NCBI RefSeq assembly: GCF_002850745.1 | Contig: NZ_PJOK01000088.1 | Coordinates: 1 to 36,505, forward strand | DNA: 36,505 nucleotides | Reading direction: 5' to 3' | Origin: Nonomuraea indica | Lineage (GTDB): Bacteria > Actinomycetota > Actinomycetes > Streptosporangiales > Streptosporangiaceae | Shown: piece by piece, positions 7,585-16,001 of the stretch | Layout: each line of letters opens with the position of its first letter | How positions within the stretch are numbered: position 1 is the first letter of the stretch | Made by a program: the position numbers and the translations under genes | The notes under the pieces: model-generated | The model's database searches: none | Told to the model about the DNA's origin: nothing | Seen by the model: the letters and a program-made list of their open reading frames with translations, nothing else

Positions 7585-7832
7585 CCGCAGCAGCCGGTGG
7601 CCGTGGCGTCCGTGGCCTGGGTGGCGGCGGGGGCCGGGGCCTGGCCGCAGCATCCGGACTGGGCGGCCTCCTGGGCCACGGCGGGGCTGCCACAGCAGCT
7701 CGTGGCCGCCTGATCCGCCTCGCTCACGCTGGTGGCGCTGGTGGCGGGGGCCCCGCAACAGCCGCCGGCGGCAGGCGGGGTGAACGCCTCCGCCAAGTCG
7801 CCGGTGAAGCCGCCGCTGCTCTGGTTCGTCAT
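7581..7832 (-). CDS. Small protein with four Cys-Cys-Gly motifs, putative As(III)-binding
   Basis: The 83-residue, otherwise Ala/Thr/Ser/Gln-rich protein holds eight cysteines, all in four CCG triplets: C25-C26, C46-C47, C61-C62 and C81-C82, the last at the very C terminus. Vicinal thiols are strong ligands of trivalent arsenic. With no predicted fold it looks like a flexible thiol carrier or sponge. It is the first gene of a coupled pair with the M28 peptidase, and two operator-like repeats lie 50-120 bases upstream. GGAGAC about 8 bases before the ATG is a reasonable ribosome site. No known family is recognised; the arsenic-binding role is inferred from composition and context. Confidence 0.85.
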   Translation of the reverse strand: MTNQSSGGFTGDLAEAFTPPAAGGCCGAPATSATSVSEADQAATSCCGSPAVAQEAAQSGCCGQAPAPAATQATDATATGCCG

Positions 7833-7880
7833 CGTGGTCTCCTTCGCCGGGTGAACGGCAGTAGGCCGCCACTCGAAGAG

Positions 7881-7952
7881 TTAGATGGATGTCTAAGCAG
7901 CGCCACGATCTCACACTGTTTAGATGGACGTCAAGATAGACGAATATCGAAT
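7881..7952. promoter_or_regulatory. Tandem ArsR-like operators in divergent promoter region
   Basis: TTAGA-tggatg-TCTAA (7881-7896) is an inverted repeat closely matching the element before the second arsR. A second, degenerate copy starts at 7919 (TTTAGATGGACGTC) and runs into ATAGACGAATATCGAAT, which resembles the element before the first arsR. The region lies between the CCG/M28 pair (minus) and the permease gene (plus) and could control both. Confidence 0.55.
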
Positions 7953-8067
7953 CATCCTCCGTGGCCGACCGGAGGTCGGCCACGTGGCTTAGGGTGAATG
8001 AGCGGACACCAGGGCCCGATCACGCCGGGACACGGCGGGCAGCGAGCCGGGCAAGGAGCATGATGGT

Positions 8068-8883
8068 ATGGCCCCGGACAACAGCACTCTGCCCGCGCCG
8101 TTGACGCGCTCGCTGCCGCTGGCCTTCACCTCCGGCGCAGCGATAGGCGCGTTAGGAGGGATGATCGGCCTGGGCGGCGCCGAGTTCCGGCTGCCGCTGC
8201 TGATCGGCCTGTTCGGTTTCGCCGCGCTGTCGGCGGTCATCTTGAACAAGGCGATGAGCCTGGTCGTGGTGCTGGTGGCGCTGCCGGCCCGGCTTGCCAC
8301 CGTCCCCCTCGCCGAGCTGGCCGCGCATTGGACGGTCGCGGTCAACTTGCTGGCCGGCAGTCTGCTGGGGGCTTGGGCAGGAGCCTCGTGGGCGGTTCGG
8401 ATGCGGACCGCCACCCTCTACAGGGTCCTCGCGGCTCTGATGGTGCTCATGGCCGGCGCTCTCGTGCTCACCCACACCACGGCCGTGGGATCGCTCGCCC
8501 TGTCCGGCGCAGCGCTGGCGGTGACCGGCGTCGTGGCCGGGTTCGGCATCGGGGTGGTGGCGGCCATCATGGGCGTGGCCGGCGGCGAGCTGCTGATTCC
8601 GGCGATCGTGTTGCTGTACGGCGTTGACATCAAGGCGGCGGGCAGTCTCTCGCTGGTGGTGTCGCTGCCCACCATGCTGGTCGCGTTCGCCCGCTACAGC
8701 CGGGACGGCAGCTTCGCCGTCCTGCGCGCCAACCTGCGCTTCACTCTCATCATGGTCGCCGGCTCCATCGCCGGTGCTCTCCTCGGCGGCCTGCTGCTCG
8801 GTGTGATCCCCGATATCGTCCTCGTTCCCGTCCTCGCCGCCGTCCTGCTGATCTCGGCGGTCAGGATGGCCCGTCACACCTGA
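8068..8883 (+). CDS. TauE/SafE (TSUP)-family membrane permease
   Basis: This 271-residue protein has about eight hydrophobic helices arranged as two related halves. The first opens with GAAIGALGGMIGLGGAEFRLPLL and the second with GFGIGVVAAIMGVAGGELLIPAIVLLYG; this repeated GxxxGxGGxxxxxP pattern is diagnostic of TSUP permeases. Family members export sulfite, sulfoacetate or other small anions. The placement among arsenic genes and opposite the CCG/M28 pair suggests export of an arsenical or thiol-related anion, which is inference. AAGGAG lies 11 bases before ATG 8068; in-sequence alternatives at 8060 and 8063 are in other frames. Confidence 0.85.
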   Translation: MAPDNSTLPAPLTRSLPLAFTSGAAIGALGGMIGLGGAEFRLPLLIGLFGFAALSAVILNKAMSLVVVLVALPARLATVPLAELAAHWTVAVNLLAGSLLGAWAGASWAVRMRTATLYRVLAALMVLMAGALVLTHTTAVGSLALSGAALAVTGVVAGFGIGVVAAIMGVAGGELLIPAIVLLYGVDIKAAGSLSLVVSLPTMLVAFARYSRDGSFAVLRANLRFTLIMVAGSIAGALLGGLLLGVIPDIVLVPVLAAVLLISAVRMARHT

Positions 8884-8946
8884 CCTTCGCGGCGACCGTC
8901 CTGTCCGCGTGCGAGCGAGAGATCAGACCGAGGTTCAGGAGCGCGT

Positions 8947-10005
8947 CTACCGCTGGGCGACGATCTCGGCGACCATCTGCCGGGCCGTGCGGCCCGCGCC
9001 GATCAACGTGGCCGAGGCGGGCCCGGTCCAGTCGCCGTAGCCGAGCAGGTGCAGGCGCGCTTCGCCGACCGCCTGGGTGCCGTGGGTGGGGATGAGGCCG
9101 TCCGGGCCGCGCAGGCCCAGGGGTGCGAGGTGGCTCAGGGCGGGCCGGAAGCCGGTGCACCACAGGATCACGTCGCAGGCCAGGGTGCTGCCGTCGGCCC
9201 AGGCGACGCCGTGCGGGGTGATGCGGGTGAACATGGGTTCAGCCTTGAGCACGCCGCGGTCGCGGGCCTCGCGCACTGGTGGGACGGCGACGATGTCGCC
9301 CAGGTTCGCGATGCCCTCGGCCTGCTCACTCGCCTGGGCGGCGCGGTGGCGGCGGGTGGCCAGATCGAACAGGGCGCGTCCGTCGATGTCGTCGGGCAGC
9401 AGGCGTGGTGGTCGCTGGGTCACCCAGGTGACCTCGGCGACGGTGGACAGCTCGGCCAGCAGCTGGGCGGCGGAGTTGCCGCCGCCGACGATGACCACGC
9501 GCTTGCCCCGCAACGGCTCAGGGCCGCGGTAACCGGCGGTGTGCAGGTGCTCGCCACCGAAGTCGCGCAGGCCCGGATGGTAGGGGATGTAGCGGCGCCA
9601 CCAGGTGCCGGTCGCACTCACCACGACCTTGGCCTGCCAGACGCCCTGGCCGGTCTCGACCAGGAGGTGCCCGTCACCGCGCCGCACGGCGTGCACGGTC
9701 ACCGGGCGCAGCACCGGCAACTGGTAGCGGTGTTCGTAGTCGGTCAGGTAGGTGACGACCTCGGCGGCGCTCGGGTAGCCGCCGCCGGGCGGGATGGGCA
9801 TCATGCGGCCGGGCAGCGAGCTGTACTGGGCCGGGGAGAACAGGCGCAGGCTGTCCCAGGCGTGCCGCCATGCGCCGCCGGCGGCGTCCTGGGCGTCGAG
9901 GATGACGAAGTCGGCCTTCGCGCGGCGCAGGTAGTAGCCGGTGGCCAGGCCCGCCTGCCCGCCGCCGATCACCAAGACGTCAACGGGCCGGGGACCGGCC
10001 GTCAT
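8947..10005 (-). CDS. arsO: ArsO-type flavin monooxygenase / NAD(P)-binding oxidoreductase
   Basis: The 352-residue flavoprotein has two dinucleotide folds: the FAD site VLVIGGGQAGLATGYYL (GGGQAG, 14-19) and the NADPH site VVIVGGGNSAAQLLAEL (GGGNSA, 174-179). ILWCTGFRPALSHL is the usual late motif of FMO-like enzymes. GGAWRHAWDSLRLFSPAQYSSLPG is typical of the group annotated ArsO in arsenic operons. Its precise reaction is not settled; oxidation of trivalent (organo)arsenicals is the usual proposal. ATG 10005 overlaps the stop of the third arsR (ATGA), giving a coupled arsR-arsO unit. Length is normal. Confidence 0.85.
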   Translation of the reverse strand: MTAGPRPVDVLVIGGGQAGLATGYYLRRAKADFVILDAQDAAGGAWRHAWDSLRLFSPAQYSSLPGRMMPIPPGGGYPSAAEVVTYLTDYEHRYQLPVLRPVTVHAVRRGDGHLLVETGQGVWQAKVVVSATGTWWRRYIPYHPGLRDFGGEHLHTAGYRGPEPLRGKRVVIVGGGNSAAQLLAELSTVAEVTWVTQRPPRLLPDDIDGRALFDLATRRHRAAQASEQAEGIANLGDIVAVPPVREARDRGVLKAEPMFTRITPHGVAWADGSTLACDVILWCTGFRPALSHLAPLGLRGPDGLIPTHGTQAVGEARLHLLGYGDWTGPASATLIGAGRTARQMVAEIVAQR

Positions 10006-10400
10006 GCGGGCAGCAGCTCCAGTTCAGTGCGTCCGGCCGCAGGCTGGGGGCCGGACCCGGGAGCGGGATCGGTGAGGGGGGTGAACAGGGCGCCGAGCCG
10101 GTTCACCGCCTCGGGGATGATGCGGTAGTAGACCCAGGTGCCGCGCCGCTCACCGTCGATCAGCCCGGCCGTGCGCAGCACCTTGAGGTGGTGAGAGATG
10201 GTGGGCGCGGTCAGGTCGAAGGCGTCGGTCAGGTCGCACACGCACGCCTCGCCGCCGGCGTGAGAGCCGATCATCGACAGCAGCCGCAGCCGGACCGGGT
10301 CGGCGACCGCCTTGAGCATCACGGCGAGCTCGGCGGCGGCATCCTCGGCCAGCGGTTCGCGGGCGATCGGGGCGCAGCACTGGCCGGTGGGGACGGTCAT
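10002..10400 (-). CDS. arsR: ArsR-family arsenic repressor (third copy), CgArsR-like
   Basis: The 132-residue winged-helix protein contains MLKAVADPVRLRLLSMIG, GGEACVCDLTDAF, LTAPTISHHLKVLRTAG and a wing TWVYYR. Cysteines C8-C9 at the N terminus plus C53/C55 match the arrangement in Corynebacterium CgArsR, where an N-terminal CC pair and the CxC-region thiol of the partner subunit bind As(III). A strong AGGAGGGG ribosome site precedes the ATG and a TATAAT box lies 33-38 bases upstream. It probably represses itself and arsO. Confidence 0.93.
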   Translation of the reverse strand: MTVPTGQCCAPIAREPLAEDAAAELAVMLKAVADPVRLRLLSMIGSHAGGEACVCDLTDAFDLTAPTISHHLKVLRTAGLIDGERRGTWVYYRIIPEAVNRLGALFTPLTDPAPGSGPQPAAGRTELELLPA

Positions 10401-10438
10401 GACAAACCCCTCCTGATTAGAAGTCTGTCGAAATTATA
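10401..10438 (-). promoter_or_regulatory. Promoter and ribosome site of arsR copy 3
   Basis: Reading on the minus strand, TATAAT (10438-10433) is a perfect -10 box. It is followed by TTCGACAGACTTCTAATC, a probable ArsR operator, and then AGGAGGGG before the ATG at 10400. No good -35 is seen in the expected position. The box overlaps the natural TAA end of the upstream MFS pseudogene. Confidence 0.55.
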
Positions 10439-11661
10439 GGCGGTGGTAGACCACCAGCGCGAACGCGACCATCGCGCAGGCGGCGGCCACCGCGCCCATC
10501 ACTCACCCGTAACCCGCGGCCTGGGCGAGGGCGCCGAGCGGGGCCAGCGCCTTGTCGGCGACCGAGAAGACCGCGATGCGGCCGGCCAGGCTCGCGTAGG
10601 CGGCGGTGCCGTAGCGGCCGACCAGCAGGTGCGGCAGGGTGATCGAGGCGATGCCGAAGCCCAGCCCGAACAGCAGCACCGCGCCGATCGCGCCCGCCAC
10701 GCTGCGTCCGATCAGCGGCAGCAGAGCGGCCACGCCTTGCACGGCGAAGATGGCGGCGGCGATGAGGGAGGCGGGCAGCCGCGTCTGCAGACCGGCGGTG
10801 ATCAGCCGCCCGGTCTGCAGACAGCACGCCCAGCAGCCCGGCCAACGTGGCGGCCAGCACCGGCGGATGGCCCAGGTGGATCAGGTAGGTGATGAGCAGG
10901 ACCGCCACGGTGACGACCGCGCCGCCGCTGGCGGTGAAGGCGATCACCAGCAACCAGAACGGCCGAGCGCGGGTGGCCGCCTTGACGATGGCGGCCCGCT
11001 CCTGCGCCGCGGCCGACGCCTGCTTCCTCGCTGTACGGGCGCGGCGCGGCACGAAGGCGTGCAGCGGGATCGCCGCCAGGCCGTAGATCAAGGCCAGGAT
11101 CACTGGTGCCGTACGCCAGCCGTACCGGTCCACCAGCAGGCCGGTCAGCGGCAGGAAGATCGAGGAGGCGAACCCGGCCACGATGGTCAGGGCCAGCAGC
11201 CCGTTCGCCCGGCCGCGCTCGTTGCCGGCGTAGAGGGAGACGATGACCGCGAACGCCGCCTCGTACAGCAGCGGGGAGCAGGCGACGCCGACGAGCGCGA
11301 ACACCGCGTACAGCTGCGGCAGGCTCTCCACCCGCGACCAGCCCAGCACCGCCGCGGTGCCCAGCAGCGACCCGGCGGTCATCAGGACGCGCCCGCCGCG
11401 GGCGTCCAGCAGGCGACCGACCAGCGGCGCGCACAGCGCGGCGATCAGGATGGACAAGGTGAGCGCCGCGGCGATCTGCGCGGGCGTGGCGTGCAGGTCG
11501 CCGGCCATGGACGCGAGGAAGAGGAGAAGGCGTAGTAGAGCACGCCATAGCGGATGGTCTGGGTGACGGCCAGCGCAGCAGCGACCCGCCAGCCATGTCC
11601 GGAACGCGGCGGACCGCCGCCCTCGAGTGCGCGTGGTCGGCGGCGGTGTGCGCGCCGCCAT
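10434..11661 (-). pseudogene. Broken MFS exporter next to arsR-arsO
   Basis: Joining frames gives a near complete 12-helix MFS transporter. VAAALAVTQTIRYGVLYYAFS is in one frame; about one base is missing near 11522; FLASMAGDLHATPAQIAAALTLSILIAALCAPLVGRLLD continues in the next. One extra base near 10822 shifts to TGRLITAGLQTRLPASLIAAAIFAVQ. Finally an in-frame TGA at 10503-10505 stands where Trp fits, followed by the last helix VMGAVAAACAMVAFALVVYHRL and a TAA at 10434. The start is unclear: ATG 11661 is in a different frame from the first helix. Context suggests arsenical export by the former gene. Three or more lesions argue against function, unless the sequence has errors. Confidence 0.8.
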
Positions 11662-11724
11662 TTTCTGGAGTCCCGGAAATCAGCGGGTGCTCCCCCGCCG
11701 CCGGCAGCCGCCCGCCCTCACCCA

Positions 11725-12292
11725 TGTCCGCTCGTCCCCGAGGTGCACGAAGGCGTCGAGGAAGCCGGTCCAGGCGTTCACCGCGAACAACAGATCCGGT
11801 AGGTCGATCTTCGGGAGCATCTTCTCGACCCGCTTGCGCAGCCAGGTCAGCGACTTCGGCTCGCCGAGCGCGCCGAGCTTGTCGACGTTCAGCTTCACCC
11901 GCCCGTCGTCCTGTACCTCGATGGACACCTTCGCCGCCGGCCCGGCTTCCTCCAGGCGCTCGGCGGGCTGCTTCCACCCGGCATCCAGACCGCGCACCAG
12001 CTCCGCCAGGTACTCGGTGACGGGCATGTCCAGGTTCAGCCCGGCCAGCACGTCCTCCTCCACCTCCCAGTCCGGCCCGTCCAGCAGACGGGCACGCGGG
12101 TTGGACCAGCGGTGCGAGGGCGAGGCGAACATGTCACGGTTGTCCAGGGCCCGGTGCAACTGCTCCAGCACGCACACCACGTATGCGTCCCGGTCCACCG
12201 CGCCCTGCGCCAGATCGGGGTTGGCGTACACCGCCTTGCGCCACGCTGATGGCACCAACTTGTCGTCCACCTCACGCGCAGCGGCTTCGCCG
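11725..12292 (-). pseudogene. Tn3-family transposase (TnpA) middle fragment
   Basis: The open stretch encodes the middle of an actinobacterial Tn3 TnpA. Recognisable parts are PSAWRKAVYANPDLAQGAVDRDAYVVCVLEQLHRAL, FASPSHRWSNPRARLLDG and LNVDKLGALGEPKSLTWLR, then LPDLLFAVNAWTGFLDAFVHLGDERT, where similarity stops just before the usual DDE catalytic domain. Both ends are lost: a stop lies upstream near 12292 and unrelated sequence follows after 11725. About 190 of roughly 1000 residues remain. Another TnpA N-terminal piece lies at 12597 in opposite orientation. Confidence 0.8.
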
Positions 12293-12501
12293 CCGGTTCA
12301 GTTATCTCGGGTTGGAGGACCTTTCAGCAGGTCAGAGGACGATGATCTCTTCTTTCACGTAGGCCAAGTTGACCGAACGCAGCCCTGCCCAAGAAGGGCC
12401 GAGCGTGCGGAGAGCGCCTCGAGGTCGTTAGGGGTGCGTCGCAGCACTCCGACATCTGGGAAGCAAGCGATCTTGCTAATGGGGGCGGAGGCGAACCGTG
12501 G

Positions 12502-12520
12502 CCCCGCCCTTGGCGGGGTT
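12502..12520 (+). terminator. GC-rich hairpin, possible terminator
   Basis: CCCCGCC, a 3-base loop CTT and GGCGGGG form a 7-bp stem followed by TT. It lies in the 300-base stretch between the two TnpA fragments, where no gene is visible. The T-run is too short to be sure. Confidence 0.3.
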
Positions 12521-12596
12521 CCGGTAGCAATGAAGAAATTTCCAACGAAGTAGCCTCTGACCTGCATAAACGTAGGCGCTTGATCGCCCGTGGAAG

Positions 12597-12846
12597 GTGA
12601 TGCTCACTGCCGTTACGTTCGTTCCGGTTTCATCCGGTACGGCAGGTAGAGGTGGTGCGTTGTCCGAGAAGATGTTCTCCGAGGAGCAGCTGGAGCAGCT
12701 GCGCTCGTACCCGGAGATCACCGGCGATGAGCTGATCAGGTATCTCACGCCGACGGCGGCTGACGTGGCGTTCGTGAGTCCCAGTGGTCGGGGGCCAGTT
12801 GATCGGCTGGGCATGCTGGTCCAGCTGTGCAGCCTGCCCTGGCTCA
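12597..12846 (+). pseudogene. Tn3-family transposase N-terminal fragment (DUF4158-like)
   Basis: The frame opens GTG-ATG at 12597. After about 22 residues it shows the typical start of a Tn3 TnpA: FSEEQLEQLRSYPEITGDELIRYLTPTAADVAFV, followed by GRGPVDRLGMLVQLCSLPWL. TTG 12660 or ATG 12669 could be the native start. Similarity ends abruptly at about 12846, where an integrase fragment on the other strand begins, so the remaining roughly 900 residues are gone. Remnant only. Confidence 0.75.
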
Positions 12847-13036
12847 GCCGATCGTCATCTCGGCCTGGTCGAGGTCGACGTCGTCCCAGCGCAGGCCGAG
12901 CGCTTCGCCGAGTCGGAGGCCGAGGACGAGGACCAGGTCGTAGGCCGGGTACATCAGGTCTTCGCGGTTGCGCGCCGACTTCAGGAACGTCCGTGCCTCG
13001 TCGACGGACCACGGCTTGACGTTCAAAGAGTGGAAC
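12844..13036 (-). pseudogene. Tyrosine recombinase internal fragment
   Basis: From about 13023 leftward the frame reads NVKPWSVDEARTFLKSAR, then LMYPAYDLVLVLGLRLGEALGLRWDDVDLDQAEMTIG and a stop. This is the junction of core-binding and catalytic domains of an actinobacterial integrase, with the box-I Arg in LGLRLGEALGLRW. Both the N-terminal domain and the His/Arg/Tyr catalytic motifs are missing. It abuts the TnpA fragment at 12846. Confidence 0.75.
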
Positions 13037-13210
13037 CGTGCCAAGCACGTCGAGCAGGCCGGAGGGGAAGAGTCCCTTGCCGAGACCCGGCGCGTGGTTG
13101 ACGATTTCCTCGACGCCTGACAGCTGTAGGGGAAGATCGAGCTCGTAGTCGGCGCGGGTACGGCGGCGGCCGGGCGCAGTCGGCTGACCCTTGGGAAGAA
13201 GGGCGGAGTG

Positions 13211-14050
13211 ATGTCGCATACCTGGCGCGGCTGGTGTCTCCTTCGGCCCGGTCTCATGCTGTACGGCGGCACGGTCGGCGGCAACGACCTGCATGCGCAT
13301 CACGCGATCCAGCTCATCGTCGCCACCGAGCCCTTCACCATGGCCGATGCCCACGGCGAGCGGCTGACCACGAGCATCGCCGTCATCCCGCCCGACACCG
13401 GCCACACGGTGCTGACCGGCGCTCGCGACGCCCTGCTCGCCCACCTGGATCCGCGCAGTCTGCCGGGCCGGTCCCTGCTCGCGCGCTCCGGCACCGGGCC
13501 GGGGGCTTCGTCCTGGTCGCCGTCCGCCGCGCGGACCGGTCACGGCCCTCTGCCGATCGCCCCCGGGAGCTCGCAGCCGGCGAGCCGCGTGGGAACGCGG
13601 CCGCTCATGTTCACCGAGCCGCCGGTCGGTCACGCGCGCTCGGCCGAGGCTGCGAGCGCGCTGCGTGCCGTCGAGGCGTGGAGCGGCCTCGTCGGCGCCG
13701 GCGGCACCAGCGGCGTCCTGCCGCACCCGGCGGTGGAGGCGGCGATCTCCGTCATTCCCGCGCTCCTGGCAGGAGGACGAGTAAGGCTGCGGGCGGTCGC
13801 GGACGCGGTCCACCTGTCGCCGAGCCGGCTCGCGCACCTGTTCAGCGCGCACGTGGGGATCCCGCTACGGCCGTACGTGGGGTGGCTGCGCCTGCGGCGG
13901 GCCATCGACCAGGTGGCCGCCGGGGAGACGCTGACGGCGGCCGCGCACACGGCGGGGTTCACCGACGGCCCGCACTTCACCCGGGCCTTCCGGCGCACCT
14001 TCGGCAACGCGCCCTCCGAGCTCGCCACCGCGATCGACTGGTTACCCTGA
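13211..14050 (+). CDS. AraC-family transcriptional regulator
   Basis: The 279-residue protein starts with a cupin-like sensor domain (GGNDLHAHHAIQLIVATEPF; PDTGHTVLTG, residues about 20-80). It ends in a double helix-turn-helix: VRLRAVADAVHLSPSRLAHLFSAHVGIPLRPYVGWLRL and AHTAGFTDGPHFTRAFRRTFGNAPSEL. Residues about 90-135 are Ser/Pro/Gly-rich and less protein-like, so a pair of compensating frameshifts there cannot be excluded. ATG 13211 is preferred because AAGGG lies 8 bases upstream. The convergent neighbour is the acyl-CoA synthetase gene; the ligand and targets are unknown. Confidence 0.8.
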   Translation: MSHTWRGWCLLRPGLMLYGGTVGGNDLHAHHAIQLIVATEPFTMADAHGERLTTSIAVIPPDTGHTVLTGARDALLAHLDPRSLPGRSLLARSGTGPGASSWSPSAARTGHGPLPIAPGSSQPASRVGTRPLMFTEPPVGHARSAEAASALRAVEAWSGLVGAGGTSGVLPHPAVEAAISVIPALLAGGRVRLRAVADAVHLSPSRLAHLFSAHVGIPLRPYVGWLRLRRAIDQVAAGETLTAAAHTAGFTDGPHFTRAFRRTFGNAPSELATAIDWLP

Positions 14051-14063
14051 TTCCGGCGCGTCC

Positions 14064-15599
14064 CTAGCGCAGTTCACGCTTGAGAATTTTGCCGGTCGCG
14101 GTCATCGGCAGGCTCTCACGGAACTCGATGGTCCGCGGGTACTTGTAGGCCGCCATGTTCTCCCGGCACCAGGCGACGAGCTCGCTCTCACTCGCCATCG
14201 CTCCGGTCGACGGGACGACGTACGCCTTGACCTCCTCCCCGTACGAGCCGTGCGGCACGCCGACCACCGCCACCAGCGAGACCGCCGGATGTGTCATCAG
14301 CACCTCCTCCACCTCGCGTGGGTAGACGTTGAACCCACCCCGGATGATCATGTCCTTGGTGCGGTCGACGATGGCGTAGTAGCCGTCCTGGTCGCGGGTG
14401 GCGATGTCGCCGGTGCGGAACCACCCGTCTCGCAGGACCTCTGCGGTTTCCTCAGGCCGCCCGTGGTAGCCCTTCATGACGTTGTGACCGCGGATGGCGA
14501 TCTCGCCAGGCCCCTCGCCCTGGATGGTGTTCCAGTCGCTGTCCACCAGTCGCATCTCCACCCCCCAGAGGGGGAAGCCGATGGTGCCGGGCTTGGTGGG
14601 TCGGCTGGGCTGGTTGAAGCAGGCCGCGGGCGACGTCTCCGACAGGCCGTAACCCTCCAGGATCGCGATGCCGAACGTGGCCTCGAAATCCTTGAGCACC
14701 TCGACCGGGCAGGCGGCCGCCCCCGACACCGCCACCTGTAGCGTCGGGGGCACCTCGGCCTCGTCCGCGTGAATCTTCGACAGCATCGCCCAGTACATGG
14801 TGGGCACCCCGGCGAACATGGTCACCTTCTCCCTGCGCATGAGCTCCAGCGCCTGGCCGGGCTCGAAGCGCGGCAGGAGCACCAGGGTGGCGCGGCGGCG
14901 CAGGCTCACGTTCATGACCGAGGTCTGGCCGAAGGAGTGGAAGAGAGGCAGTACGGCGAGCGAGACGTCACCCTCGGGATCGGCGGGGAACATCTGGTCG
15001 CTGACCATGGCGTTGATCAGCAGGTTCGCGTGAGTGAGCTCGGCGCCCTTGGGCCGGCCGGTGGTGCCGGAGGTGTAGAGGATGGCCGCGATGTCCTCCG
15101 GCCCGGTTCGTACCGTCTCGAATTCCCCGGGCATCCCGTCCAGCGCTGCCCAGAACGACTCGCCGTACTCCGACTCGGTGGCCAGCGGCGTGGCGGGCAG
15201 GACGAAGAAGTGCTCACAGCCCTGCGTGCCGTCGAAACCCTCCCGCCCACGCGCCCCCATGGGCAGCTCATCGGTGCCCTCGAAGCAGAAGAGTGCCTTG
15301 GCGTCGCTGTCGGTCAGGTGATAGATGATCTCACGCGGCTGCAGCAGCACGCTGAGCGGGACCACGGTCGCCCCGGCCTTGAGAATGCCGAAGTAGACGA
15401 ACGGGAAGTAGGGCAGGTTCGGGCAGAGCAGCGCCACCTTGTCGCCCCTGCCGAGCCCCCGCGCTACCAGCAGGTTGGCCACTTGGTTGGCGACGGAGTC
15501 CACCACGGCGTACGACAGGCGCAGGTCACCGAGGACCAGGGCGGTCCGGTCCGGCGCGTTGCGGGCGCTGTCTTCCAGAACGATCGACAGATTGAGCAT
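14064..15599 (-). CDS. AMP-forming acyl-CoA synthetase (fatty-acid-CoA ligase)
   Basis: The 511-residue enzyme of the ANL superfamily activates a carboxylic acid as acyl-AMP and transfers it to CoA. Motifs in order: A3 P-loop AAILYTSGTTGRPKGAELTH (about 167-186), A5 EGYGLSETSPAACF, A7 DGWFRTGDIATRDQDGYYAIVDR, A8 KDMIIRGGFNVYPREVEEVL and A10 MTATGKILKREL with the catalytic Lys. The length is typical of medium/long-chain ligases. AGAGGAGC precedes the ATG at 15599. The gene is intact and ordinary, with a convergent AraC gene 14 bases away. Substrate chain length cannot be read from sequence alone. Confidence 0.93.
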   Translation of the reverse strand: MLNLSIVLEDSARNAPDRTALVLGDLRLSYAVVDSVANQVANLLVARGLGRGDKVALLCPNLPYFPFVYFGILKAGATVVPLSVLLQPREIIYHLTDSDAKALFCFEGTDELPMGARGREGFDGTQGCEHFFVLPATPLATESEYGESFWAALDGMPGEFETVRTGPEDIAAILYTSGTTGRPKGAELTHANLLINAMVSDQMFPADPEGDVSLAVLPLFHSFGQTSVMNVSLRRRATLVLLPRFEPGQALELMRREKVTMFAGVPTMYWAMLSKIHADEAEVPPTLQVAVSGAAACPVEVLKDFEATFGIAILEGYGLSETSPAACFNQPSRPTKPGTIGFPLWGVEMRLVDSDWNTIQGEGPGEIAIRGHNVMKGYHGRPEETAEVLRDGWFRTGDIATRDQDGYYAIVDRTKDMIIRGGFNVYPREVEEVLMTHPAVSLVAVVGVPHGSYGEEVKAYVVPSTGAMASESELVAWCRENMAAYKYPRTIEFRESLPMTATGKILKRELR

Positions 15600-15609
15600 C
15601 GTGCTCCTC

Positions 15610-15843
15610 TCATCGGAACGCGTCGTCCGTCCCCAGGATGCTCCGGCCGATCACGGCAGCACTTGTACGAACGTGCCGACTCCTCTCCACCCGCTCGCGC
15701 TGCCCGGTGTTCCCGGCCACGAGCGCCCGCGCCAGAGCGATCAACTCCTCGCGGGACATCTCCTTCAGACAGACCGGACGCCCAGAGATCACGTCACTAC
15801 CTGACCGAATGATCAGAAGTTGGACATCCAGAACTTCCGGCAC
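15610..15843 (-). CDS. Small hypothetical protein upstream of the ligase
   Basis: From GTG 15843 the 77-residue product contains VPEVLDVQLLIIRSGSDV, then KEMSREELIALARALVAGN and a basic helix ending in TDDAFR. It has sensible hydrophobic and charged patterning. It ends 11 bases before the acyl-CoA synthetase start, so the two could be cotranscribed. No ribosome site is evident and no family is recognised. The frame stays open to 15999, but the added residues look non-coding. Confidence 0.35.
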   Translation of the reverse strand: MPEVLDVQLLIIRSGSDVISGRPVCLKEMSREELIALARALVAGNTGQRERVERSRHVRTSAAVIGRSILGTDDAFR

Positions 15844-16001
15844 GCAGCGCACATGAGCCGAATGCCTATGTCCGGTCGCCAGGGCCGAAGCGTTCTCATG
15901 TCGTGAGACCGAGTAGCTGAAGACCGTCTGCGGGATGGCTGCGCGCCGCGGCCACCCATCGATGACCCGGCCAGGCACCTGATCTGGACGAACACCCACT
16001 C

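Noticed and set aside
11660..11700. Tn3-like terminal repeat containing AGAAAATGG
   Set aside because: Only a short core is shared with known Tn3 ends, and no partner copy was found.
13049..13170. Minus-strand stretch reading LPLQLSGVEEIVNHAPGLG
   Set aside because: It has protein-like pattern but no start, no recognisable family, and lies between remnants.
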